Part shown: one piece after another, positions 24,346 through 37,300 of the stretch
Layout of the letters: each line of letters begins with the position of its first letter
Numbering within the stretch: position 1 is the stretch's first letter
Source of the DNA: Pomphorhynchus laevis
Taxonomy: Eukaryota > Acanthocephala > Palaeacanthocephala > Echinorhynchida > Pomphorhynchidae
Direction: 5' to 3'
NCBI GenBank assembly: GCA_012934845.2
Contig: WNNJ02001520.1
Location: 186,001 to 250,000 of the forward strand
Length of the DNA: 64,000 nucleotides
Position numbers and translations under genes: made by a program
The notes under the pieces: model-generated
What the model was told of the DNA's origin: nothing
Databases searched by the model: none
Seen by the model: the letters and a program-made list of their open reading frames with translations, nothing else

Positions 24346-25308
24346 AGGTGAGAGATAGCAACGCCATTGTGGGCAGAACCATTGGAGAGTGTAGCATTAG
24401 CTACAAGTGGCAAACTCGAACCAGTACATCCCGGATCACGGCCATGCTTACGAAGTCAACTTGCTATTGTGTCGTAAATACGCTTACAGACTGAACACCG
24501 GACTGAACACCAGATATGTAGGTTTGACAGTTCTCCGTTTTGAACGTTTTGATATGTTTCAGTTGAAACAGGTAAATTATGAGCTTGCTCCACTTCGTTG
24601 ACACTCATGTCATCGGCCTTTCCAACTTTACATTGTATTTGCGCCAGGTGGTCTGAATAATTGAGACGCTTTGTTGTGTATACTTTAATTTCTGTACAGT
24701 GTGTAATAATCAGTTTATTATATTCAGAAATTTAATTATTTATGTGTTTTTTCAAGTTATTTTTAAATTATATATTTTTTCAAATTATTTTGGAAAAATT
24801 ATTTTTTAACTTTTGTTGTTCGTCAGATCTGAACGATCTCGTTTCTAATTAAATATTTTTCTAATCAAATATAAACATGAGATAATGAAATCTTCAATGA
24901 AAGTGTGTATTATAAACATATCAGGAATATTTTCTTTTGCTTGATGTGTAATAGAATTAGCGTATTTTACGAAATACATTTATTGGTACGATAATTCTAT
25001 TAGTATATATACAAACCACATAAAAAGAAATTAAGACAGAAGTTATTAGAAAAACAATTGTAATATTTTTATTTACTGAATCATTTGTTCAGGGAAAATT
25101 TCTTTACAAAATAGTTGGTGTGCGGCGATACAGTCAATAGAAATTATAAACTGGAACGAAGAGGTTTATTTTGGAATTACTATAATCTTAGGCTGAATAT
25201 ACCCACCTAGTTAATCCAATTTTAGAAAAAGCATATAAAATGAAAACGCTCAGAAATGCGAATGCGTGTTAAACACACACCATATATCCACAAATGTGTT
25301 AACGATAA
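24346..25308. other. intergenic region 3' of TIMM44
   Basis: No gene seen. An AATAAA on the minus strand at 25165-25170, about 140 bases past the TIMM44 stop, is a candidate poly(A) signal. The stretch 24360-24680 is less AT-rich and may be more LINE remnant, but no motif proves it. Confidence 0.35.
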
Positions 25309-28300
25309 TTACATGACAATTTCACATCTTTCTTGTACACTCATGTCAATTAAACGCCAGCAAGCGTGAGAGTCGGATATAGTCTGATCGCGGCAGAGTG
25401 CCCAAACATTCATCACAGATTTAAGCTTGTCCTAGAGCAAGAAGAAAGTATAACGGAACAAACAAAATTAAAAAATATTAATTTTTATTGTGGAGAATAA
25501 AATAACTGTCAAAATTAATTATCTAAGCGAAACGTTAAAAAATAGAAGACTATACTCTGTGTACCGTCAAATATCAGTTTAAGCAATAATTTTCTTTAAA
25601 ATATCATCTCTAATAACTTTAAATGTAAATTTACTGTAACGAAGAAGATTGTTTTTATTCAAAAACTATACATATATGACATTTCAATAGCTTCTGATAT
25701 CATCGCCAAAATTTAAATACAATCAATTCTTAATTAGTAGAATTAAGATGTGAAATAATTTCAAATTATAATTAATTTTGAAAATTAATTATAATCTAGA
25801 CATTAAAAATCAGTTTTTTTTTCGTTTTTATTTTTGACGATTGTGGCAGAACTATCGAAAGATTGACTGTGCACATGTTTGTAATTATAAACGATTTTCT
25901 GATATATAAATAAAGGTATAATTTCCATTAACTGACAAAAATCATTCGCAGCACAAAACATTTGATCTTTAATGTTTATAAAGTATTGGCGTTTTGAATT
26001 TGAAGGTCGCACTAGTTAATAATAAAAAACAAGGCGATATTACGAATTCAACAGTTATTAGCCATAGTTACATAGTCAGAAGAAACAAAACTGAAATCAT
26101 ATCTATTTTAAAACAGTGCATTTATATTTTATCAAATTACCTTACTGCCTTGATGTACATTGCCATTCATATCTGTCACGTAGGAAATTTGTTGAGTGTT
26201 GAATGTTACAACGACAATAGGCCCCTGTTCCATTAATTTACCGGCAGCAAACTAAAACGTTTACATTACTAACTGTAATTTTTTATTACGATTTTTCGAA
26301 TTATAAACATTTAAAATATGAAATGTGGGCTTTTTTATCGTGAAGAAATGTAAATATGTCAAAAAATTCAATCGTTATGAATAAAGCTTTATTTGTTGTT
26401 AATTAGAGCAATTATCTCCTTTAAAATAAAAACTTTTACTGAATTAGGATGTATTCCAGTATATACAACAGCAAGATATTCTTAAATATCTTTGTCACAT
26501 CATAAGGAAAACAAAGTAATTAGTATTAAAATATAAAGAACATAAACTAGTTTTTGGATATACTTTTTCCACTTGTATATAAAATTGACAATATATAACA
26601 TATTTGTTACATATTTAAACAAATACGAATCACTTATCAAGCAAATATGTTTGTTTGAAATCGCGAACATTTTTAAAATATATCGTTTCAGTTTGACAAA
26701 TCTAGAATGGTTGATGATGAAGAGTTTATGTGCATGTATAAATGCATTGACTCGATATGATTTTGTAACTGGTCTGTAATATATAGAAATTGAATCCAAT
26801 ATTTACAAATATATAGAAGGACGTTAGCTGAAATGGCAAAGTCAGATTCTAAAATTTAAAATTCATTAGTAAGAAACATTGACAAACGTTTCGTTTCTTG
26901 TATTCACTCTGTTTACTTAAACATCACATCAGTTACGTTATTGATTAGTTACAAGAGAATATCAAACGTCCTTTCTGCAAATGCCATAATTCAAGTAAAT
27001 GTCAATGATGTCAAAACAATGCCTTTCTTGTGTACATCATAAGAGTTGATAATATTTTTAATTTAATTAAAATTGAGAACCAACACATCATATAAAAATA
27101 TACTATTTCAAATGATATTTGCAAAATAGTCGAAGTGGAATATTTATCTGTATAAATAATATAATATAGTTCAATATTATAAATAGTCAAAACACGTATG
27201 TGGTGAATGAATACAACGATTGATCGTTTTGAAAAATCATTTCATAATAACATTAAGTAATTGATTTTACTATAGAAATTCATATCAATTGATAAATTGT
27301 ATATTAGTAACTTATAAATAATTATATAATCATTTATTATATAAATCAAATTATTTATAATTTATATATTTTTACAATTTATATTTATGTTCTGACCGAA
27401 CCTATCTTCGCCTAATTTATTCCAAATCGAAAGATTCGATAGAGTTTTGTAAAGCGTGTGATGTCTCTCCCAGAATTTCCTAGAACACCTTGATTGTTGT
27501 GTTATTATCTCCTTTAAAATAAAAACTTTCACTGAATTAGGATGTATTCCAGTATATACAACAGCAAGGTATTCTTAAATATCTTTGTCACATCACAATA
27601 GTCTCATCATCTCGAAGCTAATAAATACCTCCTCGATCCATACTAATACCGTACTCCTACACATTTTCAGATTAAATGGCACAATTCACGATTGCCGAAT
27701 AACCTCCTCATCTTGATAGTATCACTTAATAGTTACCATGATAGATTCTGTCTGCTCAATTCAAAGTCCATGTCCGCAAACAATCATCAATATGTTGATT
27801 TATTCATTACAAACAACCATGTGAGTCATTGCTTCATGATCTTCACTATCCCCATCTATCACGAATGAGCTTATTAAAGATTGATTGACACACTGCAACA
27901 GAGTTAGAGATGAAGATTATTTACATATATCACGAATTAACTTATCAGAGATTGACAGACTGCAACAAAGTTAGATACGGAGATTAATTATTTATTTTAA
28001 ACATGCTGTTTTCACTTTGTTTTTCCGTTTTTGTGCTTGTTTTAATTATTATTTAGCTCAATTCTGAGAGGCTAAGCGTCAAATAAACAATGTCTTCATT
28101 ATTCATGATTTATATAAAAATTAAAGTGAAGATCCATTGCATCAAAAAAAATAAAAATAATAAATAATTTATATATTAAATTATATATATAATTTACATT
28201 AATTTGTTTTATAAATAAATATTTATATTTATTTATTTTTGTTAAATAAATAAAAAGTAACAAATAAATTCAAGTATTTGATTCGAATTTGACGAACACT

Positions 28301-31300
28301 AAATAACGCCAGGTAGCAAAAATTAAAAAGACAGAACACTTTTAAATAAAAAAAATAAATTTCAGTTTGAAAAAGCAAAAATCTATATTTTCAAATATAT
28401 GCTTTTGCGAATTATCTCCGAGAGAGCAAAACTCAAATTGTATTTGTTAGATATCTTGTCTGAACGTGCAGTACTTTCTAATGAAAAAGGTAGATACAAA
28501 TATGCGAATACAAAATATTTATGAGCATCACGCCTTCATTATGCTTGAACAGTTCTGAAAAATAAAATCGTCGAAGCTTGTTATATATTAAAGAGAGCGT
28601 CCACAATTTGTTGTAGCAAACACCGAAAGTAAATATAATGTAAAACGATTTTGCAATTATCCGAAACGGGCAACAAAAATAGCATTAAAAATAGCTCGAA
28701 CCTATCGTATTCAATAAATAATTGATAATCACGAACAAAATAAAACATATATAAAATCCTCAGTCATACATAACACGTTAAAACGGTATCCTCCAAATTT
28801 GATACAAAATTGCATTTATATTGTAAGAGTGGTGCCAACAAACTCCATATATATTTTTAGATTTAGGAGAAAGAAATGCACGTTCAGTAAATATTTAACA
28901 AATGCGACTCTAATTGTGTATTTCTCGGTGACTGTTTGTCAAAAACAAATTAGGTTTGACCCAAACATAATCTTTAAATTTACTTTAAATTCTTTTAGCT
29001 AACGCAAAGTTTTGTGTTCAAACATACGATATTTTTCGCTCTAGATTCTTTTAAATATAAAGCAAAAACAGAGTTTATTGGTCAAGCAACGATTAAATAG
29101 AAGAGACAAATCCGATTTTTTGTAACTGTACAATTATTTGGTGGATGTACGACGCTGTTAAAGAGCGCTACTTTCCGGCAGTTCATACACTTAAAAATCG
29201 ATTTACGTCTTATCTGTGTGTTCTCATAAAAAGAAAGTAAATGTAGAACATCAGCCATTGTGGAAAAATATCTGTGACTTGCATTTATAAATGGTTATCG
29301 GAAACGCATTTAAACGTCCTGTATGGTAGGAAGGTTGAAGGCTCAAAAACTAATTTTTACTTTCAGTTACAATACACTGGTACTATTTTTCTATAAAATA
29401 GTACCAGTGTATTTTTAAAAAACTATAAAGACATTAGCATACCTCAACTTCCCCGATATCAAATATTCTAAACATGTACTTGTTCCCAGCAGATTCTGCT
29501 TGTTTCAGCTCGTGAGATAACACATTGAAAACCTGTTGTTTTGAAAACGCAGAAATTGTTAGCGATTTGTAATAATAGAGTAGACGTGTTATGTGTAAAA
29601 AGTGATTATTGTATACAGATTTGAAATGGAATACAGAAGAACCCGAAAGATTTGATAAATTATTAAAATGTAATAAGTAACTAGTACTTTGTTATTGTTT
29701 AAAAGTCAAAATCTGTTACCGTAAACAGATTTTCGTATATACCAATGGCGCATGTTGAAAGTAAGCTAACATCCATTCATAAAATTTGTAATGGATCTTT
29801 TTAAAGAACAGTATATAATAAAAAATACTCAAATTGGAAAGGTAGTATTAAACTTAGCAACATTGCTAATAATTCGTAAAATTATTATTTGAGCACGTCT
29901 TTAAACTCGAATATGTATTAATTAGAATACTGAAAGTACACATTGGTTGATCAATAAAGAAAACTTTGTTTTTGCTTTTAATATTCGAACAAACTATCAA
30001 CAGTTTAGTGGACATACTATGTTTACCTAATCTGAATAAATTATTTAAAATATCACTTAAAATAAACGACGAAACTATGTAAAAGCGACCACAACTCAGG
30101 TAGCTTGGAATAGACATTCTGCAACTACGTTAACAGAATTTTGCCATTTAACAAATTATCGATCTTAAAGAATAAATATGATGTACAACCATTTATATGT
30201 AAATCTATTAAAAGACAACATGCATTTAGATTGTGATAAATTTACATGCTCTGCTATTACAATAGCAGAGCCAAACAACATATATCCCAAATTACAAATG
30301 ATTACATATCTATGTAGTTATAGCACAATATGAAAATATATTGACTAGTTTTACAAATAAGAGATAAATATTGACGAAAAACAAAACATTTGTAATACAC
30401 ACCGCTTCATGACACCAATCCCGTAGAATATCAAGACGATTTGAACTTAAAGCCTATAAAGAAAATAGTAGTACACAATGTAACAAATATAAGATTAATC
30501 ATACACCAAAGACATTCGGAGCTATTTCTAATTCAACCTGCTTCATAAAATTATAAAGATTAAAGTCTGAATCAACTTTGTGAATTTCGTTAAGAGCTTC
30601 TGACAGATCTGTTTTAGACAGAAACATTGAAGCTAAACGCAAATAAATCAACAAATTCACAATTTTTAAACTTACTCTTTTATAATAGTAGATATGTGAA
30701 AAACAAAAATACTGAAAAGATTTGTTAACGAAAAGTTTGTAAAGAATTTTTCTGAATTTTGGAGCACGACCAATAACACAATAATTTATTTTTATATTTA
30801 GTTAGCTGCAACTAACATCATCAAAAAATCAAAATGTTCAATTTGCTCATCTTAAAATTATCGAGATTAAAGTTAGATGAATAAATTGTAGAGATTGTAA
30901 TGAGATGAACAAATTGTACGTTTTGATCTGATAATGTAAATCAATGTTTAGTGTTGTTACTGATTATGCTATCATCAGTAGCAACAGCTAGCAAAATATA
31001 AAATTTTTAAAATTATTATTTTTTTATCAAAATAAGCTATTTTTAAGCGATAATTTTGTTTAAATCTTTTAAAAACATTATTTTCTTTAAATAATTATTT
31101 TATTTAAACATCATTTTCTTTAAAAGTATCTGCACACTTCACGAAAGTGATTATACTACCGTATAATTTAATAATAAAATCGTTGATGTTTTTAAAACCT
31201 GTACTTACATGTTTATATTATCAATAATAACAAGGACAAGGCCGGGCAACATTAATTTAAATTTCAACTGGCATAGTTTGATCACAGACAAGATTGGTGA

Positions 31301-34300
31301 AATAAAATAACAATTACTTGCTTCAATATTTTGGCTAAAAATTTTAGCTCTTTTCAAAAAAAACATTTGTTTACAAATCGATCAATTTGTAAAAAAATAC
31401 AAATTGAATCAATTCGTTAAAAAATCTTGAAACGAACTACATCGTTAAGCCGAAATATTGAAACAAATAATTTTTATAACATTTAATTCGTCCTGTGTGA
31501 GTAATCGAACTACGACGGTTGAAAATGCCAATTGAAACAGATGCAATTCTTTATGATTTGAGAAATTAATTCAAATACATAATTTAAATTGGCATCTGAT
31601 TTGTGAACAGCTTTAGTTTAAAAATCAAACTAAAAATACGAAAACTGAACCATGGTATCGTCAAACCTACTTTAAAAACTTCCGTAGTAACTAAGACATT
31701 TTGTACAACGAGTCGATATGTTCAACTGAGGTGAATTATTAATATTTAAGTCAGATATTCACACCGTATCACATGATTCTTTATTTGGTAAAATACCCAC
31801 CATATGGCTGACGTATAAAGCATCAGCACGACAATTATCCAAAAATATACATGGAGTGGTGGGTATGCAAACGTTTAATAATTATCTGTAAAAAATCCCA
31901 TCGATATTTTAATTATAATGATTGGATGTAGTTTTATTATCGTTTTATGATGTATATATTTAGTTTGTTACTGTTACTTAACTGGCGTGGTGAACGTTAA
32001 TGTACAATTCTCGCTACGTACATACGACATGATAAATTGCGCGCCTCGTAATAAAGCTACAACGGAGCACGATGAACTCAGTATATAAAGCCGCTATTTC
32101 ACATTTTGTGTTCAGCCTGACGATGGTAACAGTTAGTTACCTGAAATTTGTGGTTAAAACTTAAGAATTTTGTCTGGAATCATTTTAATAATTATGTTTA
32201 AAAAATATTTTTGCACAAAAGTGTTACGAAAGGTCTGCGAAATTATCATGTACAATAATAACACTGTTGATTATCTTGCACAAAATATGTCGCTATTACG
32301 TCAAATTCATAATGAGTCAGATCATTGTATACGTTAATATTTTAAACAGATTCTCGCTAAACTTAGAAACATTATTAACTGTCAACAATAAATTAAATAA
32401 AGTAAAAAATCTTTTAATTCAAAAGTTAAAGTAATAAAAATATAAATTTATTTGCTTCAATCAATGTGGATGAATATATGATTTACTTGTGTTCTTCAAG
32501 ATAATTGCTGAATCAAACTAGCAATGAAGGAATTCAAATGTAAATAAAAACATAAATTTACATTGAAATAAATTTTGAATAAGTGAAGAAGGTAGTTCAC
32601 ATTGAATTTACTTTAAGAAATAGCTTTCTTGTTTTTTATAGAATGGTTTGTAATTATGAATTAATATGAATAATAATGTTCAGTAATAATCGCAAAGCAA
32701 GTAAAACATTTATGGTGATTTCACAGAACAAATTAAATATGAAATTTATTATGGAATTTCGATCATCAGTCATGTAGATTTAGGGTAAAGGTAATTTGTA
32801 CTATAAGGATACAGCGAATTTAAGGGATGTTTACACCCAAGTAACGACACATGTGTTGAGATCCTAATTTCAATTATTGAGTAATTTTACAAACATTGCC
32901 ATTTTAAATATATGTAACCATATATTTAATGCTTTAAATGCTTAAGAATAAATATGCAAAATACGCTAACTTACAAATTTTATCGGATATAGTAGCTGTG
33001 ATGAATTTAGTAGCGCGTATTACTGTGTTATCGCTTTCGTCGTATTTTGATTTGAATTCGAATACTTCTATACACAAACTTACAGATATGGCCACAAACT
33101 TACACTTACATGTAAATAAATAATTTTTATTGAACACATTAAATTTTTAAAAAAAGTATATAATAAAAAAATAGATATTTACTAAAAGAACAAGTAAACC
33201 TTAATATCAATGAGTTTAATGTATAATATTTAATATTTAATAATTTAATATCAATAAGTTTATAAATGTAGTAATGGTATAATTCTAGAATTATGTATGT
33301 CGAATAGTATTAAACTATGAAAGAAATACTCTTATAATAATTGAGACGATAAAAATGTGTCTCAAATATATTTGATCTATATCCGGCGAAGTAATAATTT
33401 AAAAATATAAAAAATTAATTTTTGATGTGTGTGAACAAAGGAATTAAAAATAAGATGACATGGTTTAAGTGTCATGATAATCAGGAAATAAATGTAATAC
33501 GTTTCGCTGATTTTAATTTAACACACAGGTTGTTATTGGTCAGCAGTTAAAAGGCCTGGACATAAATCGTAAACAGGATTAATATCAACAATCAGTTGCA
33601 TTCACAATGTATTAGGGTGTCATATATATTGACGTTTTATCGATTAAAAAAAAACGGTGGTTTCGTAAATAAAATGACACTTTACATATAAATTGAAAAC
33701 ACAACGAATGTATCATACTAAGCGTTCATACTGATCTGTTGTTTTATCATTTTTAAAGAGCACATAGGCGGATAGTAGTTAGTATATTACTAGTTAAAGA
33801 TATATAGAGTCGAAACTTTATCATAGGTACGGAACAACCGCCTTTAATGATGTAAAGATCGGCTAGTATAAAATGTGTAAAATTTATTATAAATGGTGGT
33901 TTATAGAATTTGCTTAAAATCTTAGTATAACTTAGATTATTAAAGAAACAGATAAATTCACAGAAAGATATCATTCTCAAGTTGTTCTATGATCAAATAA
34001 TCAACATAATACAGTTGGATACGAGACTAGAATGAATGCACTTGTTCAAAACTCCAAATACACAAAGAACGACTAAATACATCACGTTCATTTTCATGTC
34101 GAATTAAACATTTTTAATAATATTTTTCCTGAAGACTCATTGTTTTACTTCTAAACAATGTCAATCAATGTAAACCATCCTTAAACGATTGAATTATTAT
34201 AAAGCCTATATCAAATTATAAATAATTTGATATTTTACAATTATATATTTATCTATTTTAGATTTAAAATACAATAGTAACCGATTCAAATTTGACAACC

Positions 34301-37300
34301 GTATTGTAGTTTGATTATACCAAATGAACTACATCAAGATAAAAGAATATATAAATATTTAAACTTTATAGTATAAACTATCATAGTAGTTATGATTAAA
34401 AATAAACAGTTTAAGCAATTACCAAAAATTATATTAAAGATAAAAAATATAAATAATTATTGGAGCTGGATCAAAGAAAAGAGGAATTTTTTTATATTTC
34501 GCTAACTTCTCTTAGCACCTCCAGAAAATTAAATATCAAATAATTTCCTCTTTTCTTTGATTCAACTCTAATAATTATTTATCAATTAATGGATCATTAT
34601 CAACTATTTAAAATAATAAATATTAAAGGAATTTATAATAATAAACAAAAGAACTAGATGGAATATAACATTTGAGCACAATGGGATGAATTAATTTATA
34701 TCCTTTAGTAACAAAAAGGTACTCTATACTTTGAAAATCAAAATAAACTTTTACAAATATTTTTTAAATAAACAAGAGATGAAATGAGCGTATAAGATTA
34801 AATATTTTTATACAATTAAGGTAATAAATGAAAAATGCTCAATACGTCGGCATTATGTTATTTACCCGAACATTACCACCTACTTACTATTCATATAAGA
34901 ATTGTTATCCTTGAAGTTTTGCCAGCTATCGTACCATGACCAATCCTTATGCAAGACAACATTAGTGGTTTGGCTAAATATAAAAATACATTAAATACAA
35001 ATTCAGAAATCGGTTACGAACAAATTGCAATATCAGGAACAAAGCCATTTCTTCAGTAATTGAAGAAATAATAAAGAAAAACAATACACGTATAAGCATT
35101 ATTTAGTAAAACACAATTGCAATTTATTTATAAATGATGACGTGATAAAACATAATGACGTCATGTTTCATCATTAAAAATGACGTCGAAACAGAAACAA
35201 AGTATTTGTTTAAGCATGATGACATCATGTTTCATAATGAAAAATGATGACGTTTAAGCATAACCGTATTCGTTTGAAATAGAATATTATTATTTAAATT
35301 GTAACAATAAAAGATTTAAAGTATAAGTTAATCAGATCAAAGGCTGATTTAGTTATTATATATTACCAAAGCTTTTGCCGCGTTACGGCTTCGTCAGTGG
35401 CTTATCTGAAACATATAATATAATTAACTGTTAACTGTAAATTATAAAACATGACATGCCAAAAATATTATCACAGTAAAATATGTTTATTAAAAACTAT
35501 ATTTTTATTGATAATAAAAAATTATTATCAATAAAATTTATTTAAATAAATTTTATTTAAATAAAAATTCGGTTTTATATAATTTATGTTTCATATAGGC
35601 TTGGCGAATATATAATTAAATAATTACATGCAATTAGTTCAACAATTGTAATGCTTTCAAGTCCATTACAATAAGTCATTAAATAGCTGATTTATTTAGC
35701 CAATTCTGTCTTTCGGTTTCGCAAATATAAATCCCAATAATTACATTCAATCAGTTTAACACTTATAAACAATTAATTCTGATGATATGAAGAAGCCCTT
35801 TACAGGGAACCCTATGAATGTAAGTAAAGAATCTTATTTTGAATTTCAACAAAAAGGATCCCTCACATTTAATATTTGAAAAAATTGAAATATCATATAG
35901 AAAATACTTTCATTTGCATTGACTTCCTTGGAATATTAGATGCTCAAAATTAAAGTGTTTCCTTGTTTCTAATTTAAATTTTACGTATCAGAAATATTAC
36001 AGCAATCATGTCTATTTTGCCTTGCTCTAAATTTAAATATTCAGGCAGATATATTTCGTAAGTATATAGAATAGAGGGTATCCCATAAATACGGATATCA
36101 TCGTTTTGAATTGAATTAGGAAATTTGTGCTTATTAGAATCATATGTGTTTCTTATACATATGGGAATTATGGTGCATAGCTATAATGCAGAAATGTTGG
36201 CTAAATCGTAGATGAAACTCAAATTGATAACTTTTATATTTGCAGTAATTGTACATGTACAGCAATCCGAGAAGTAAACAAAAAATAAATGGAATTTAAC
36301 TAAAATAAACTCTATTTACAGAATAAGGAAAATTTAATCTTACGTGTCATTTTTTATTGGCTGAGTAAAGCGACAAGTTTCAGCTGCAAGTTCGCTTCGC
36401 TTTCTTAGCATCACGGGCTGCTGGTACATTTGAGTGCGTTTGCTAAAGGCCGTTACGTCATCTAGTTGCTCTCGAATTTCATGCATTGTAGAAGAAAAAG
36501 CACGAGCAGCGTCCGTTTTACTCAACTCGGCTCCAGCTTTACTAATCGTACCAGCAGTTGTTTTAACGGTTGAAGAAACTTGGCTTGATAGCTTTAGAGC
36601 CTGCTTAGCAAGATCACTCTATCAAAAGATAAGAAACGAACAATTATAACTAAGAGAAACAAATATGATTAAATGTAGTTAATTCCAAAAATATTATAAA
36701 TATCAGATTAAATTAAATTAGATAACAGAGAATGATAACGATAATTAAAAATAAATCTCATTACAATGAATAATTATTTAAGAATAAACAGTATAATCGG
36801 TATCTAAAGAAAATAACTTTATTAAAATAATAAATTAAAATATTATTTTAGTTTTTATTAAAATAATAACATTAAATAAAATTTTAATAATTTCCATTAT
36901 TGATAAAAAATTATTGGAGTTAGATCAAAGAAAAACAATTTTATTTGATATTTCGCTAACTACTGTTAACATCATCAGAAAAATTAGAAATTTTTCGAAG
37001 ATGCTAACAGAAGTTAGTGAAATATCAAAAATAATTTCCTCTTTTCTTTGATCCAGTTCCAAAAATTCTTTACGAATAAAAATTTTAAGAATTTTAAGAA
37101 TTAAAGGTTATTAAGGTTATTATAGTTTTAAGGTTATTATAGTTTTAAGGTTATTAAGAATTATTCTTAATAATTACTTATGATAAAAAATAATAACCCT
37201 TTTTCAATCCAATTAGAAAATCAAATAGATGCATTCTTGTGGTTTCTAAAAAATAAAGTTGTGTTAAAAGAGATTACAACAATGTCTAATAAAAGAATAC

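Noticed and set aside
32938-33123. Plus-strand frame opposite the TIMM44 exon with KYDESDN
   Set aside because: It is a shadow of the real minus-strand exon 32975-33067.
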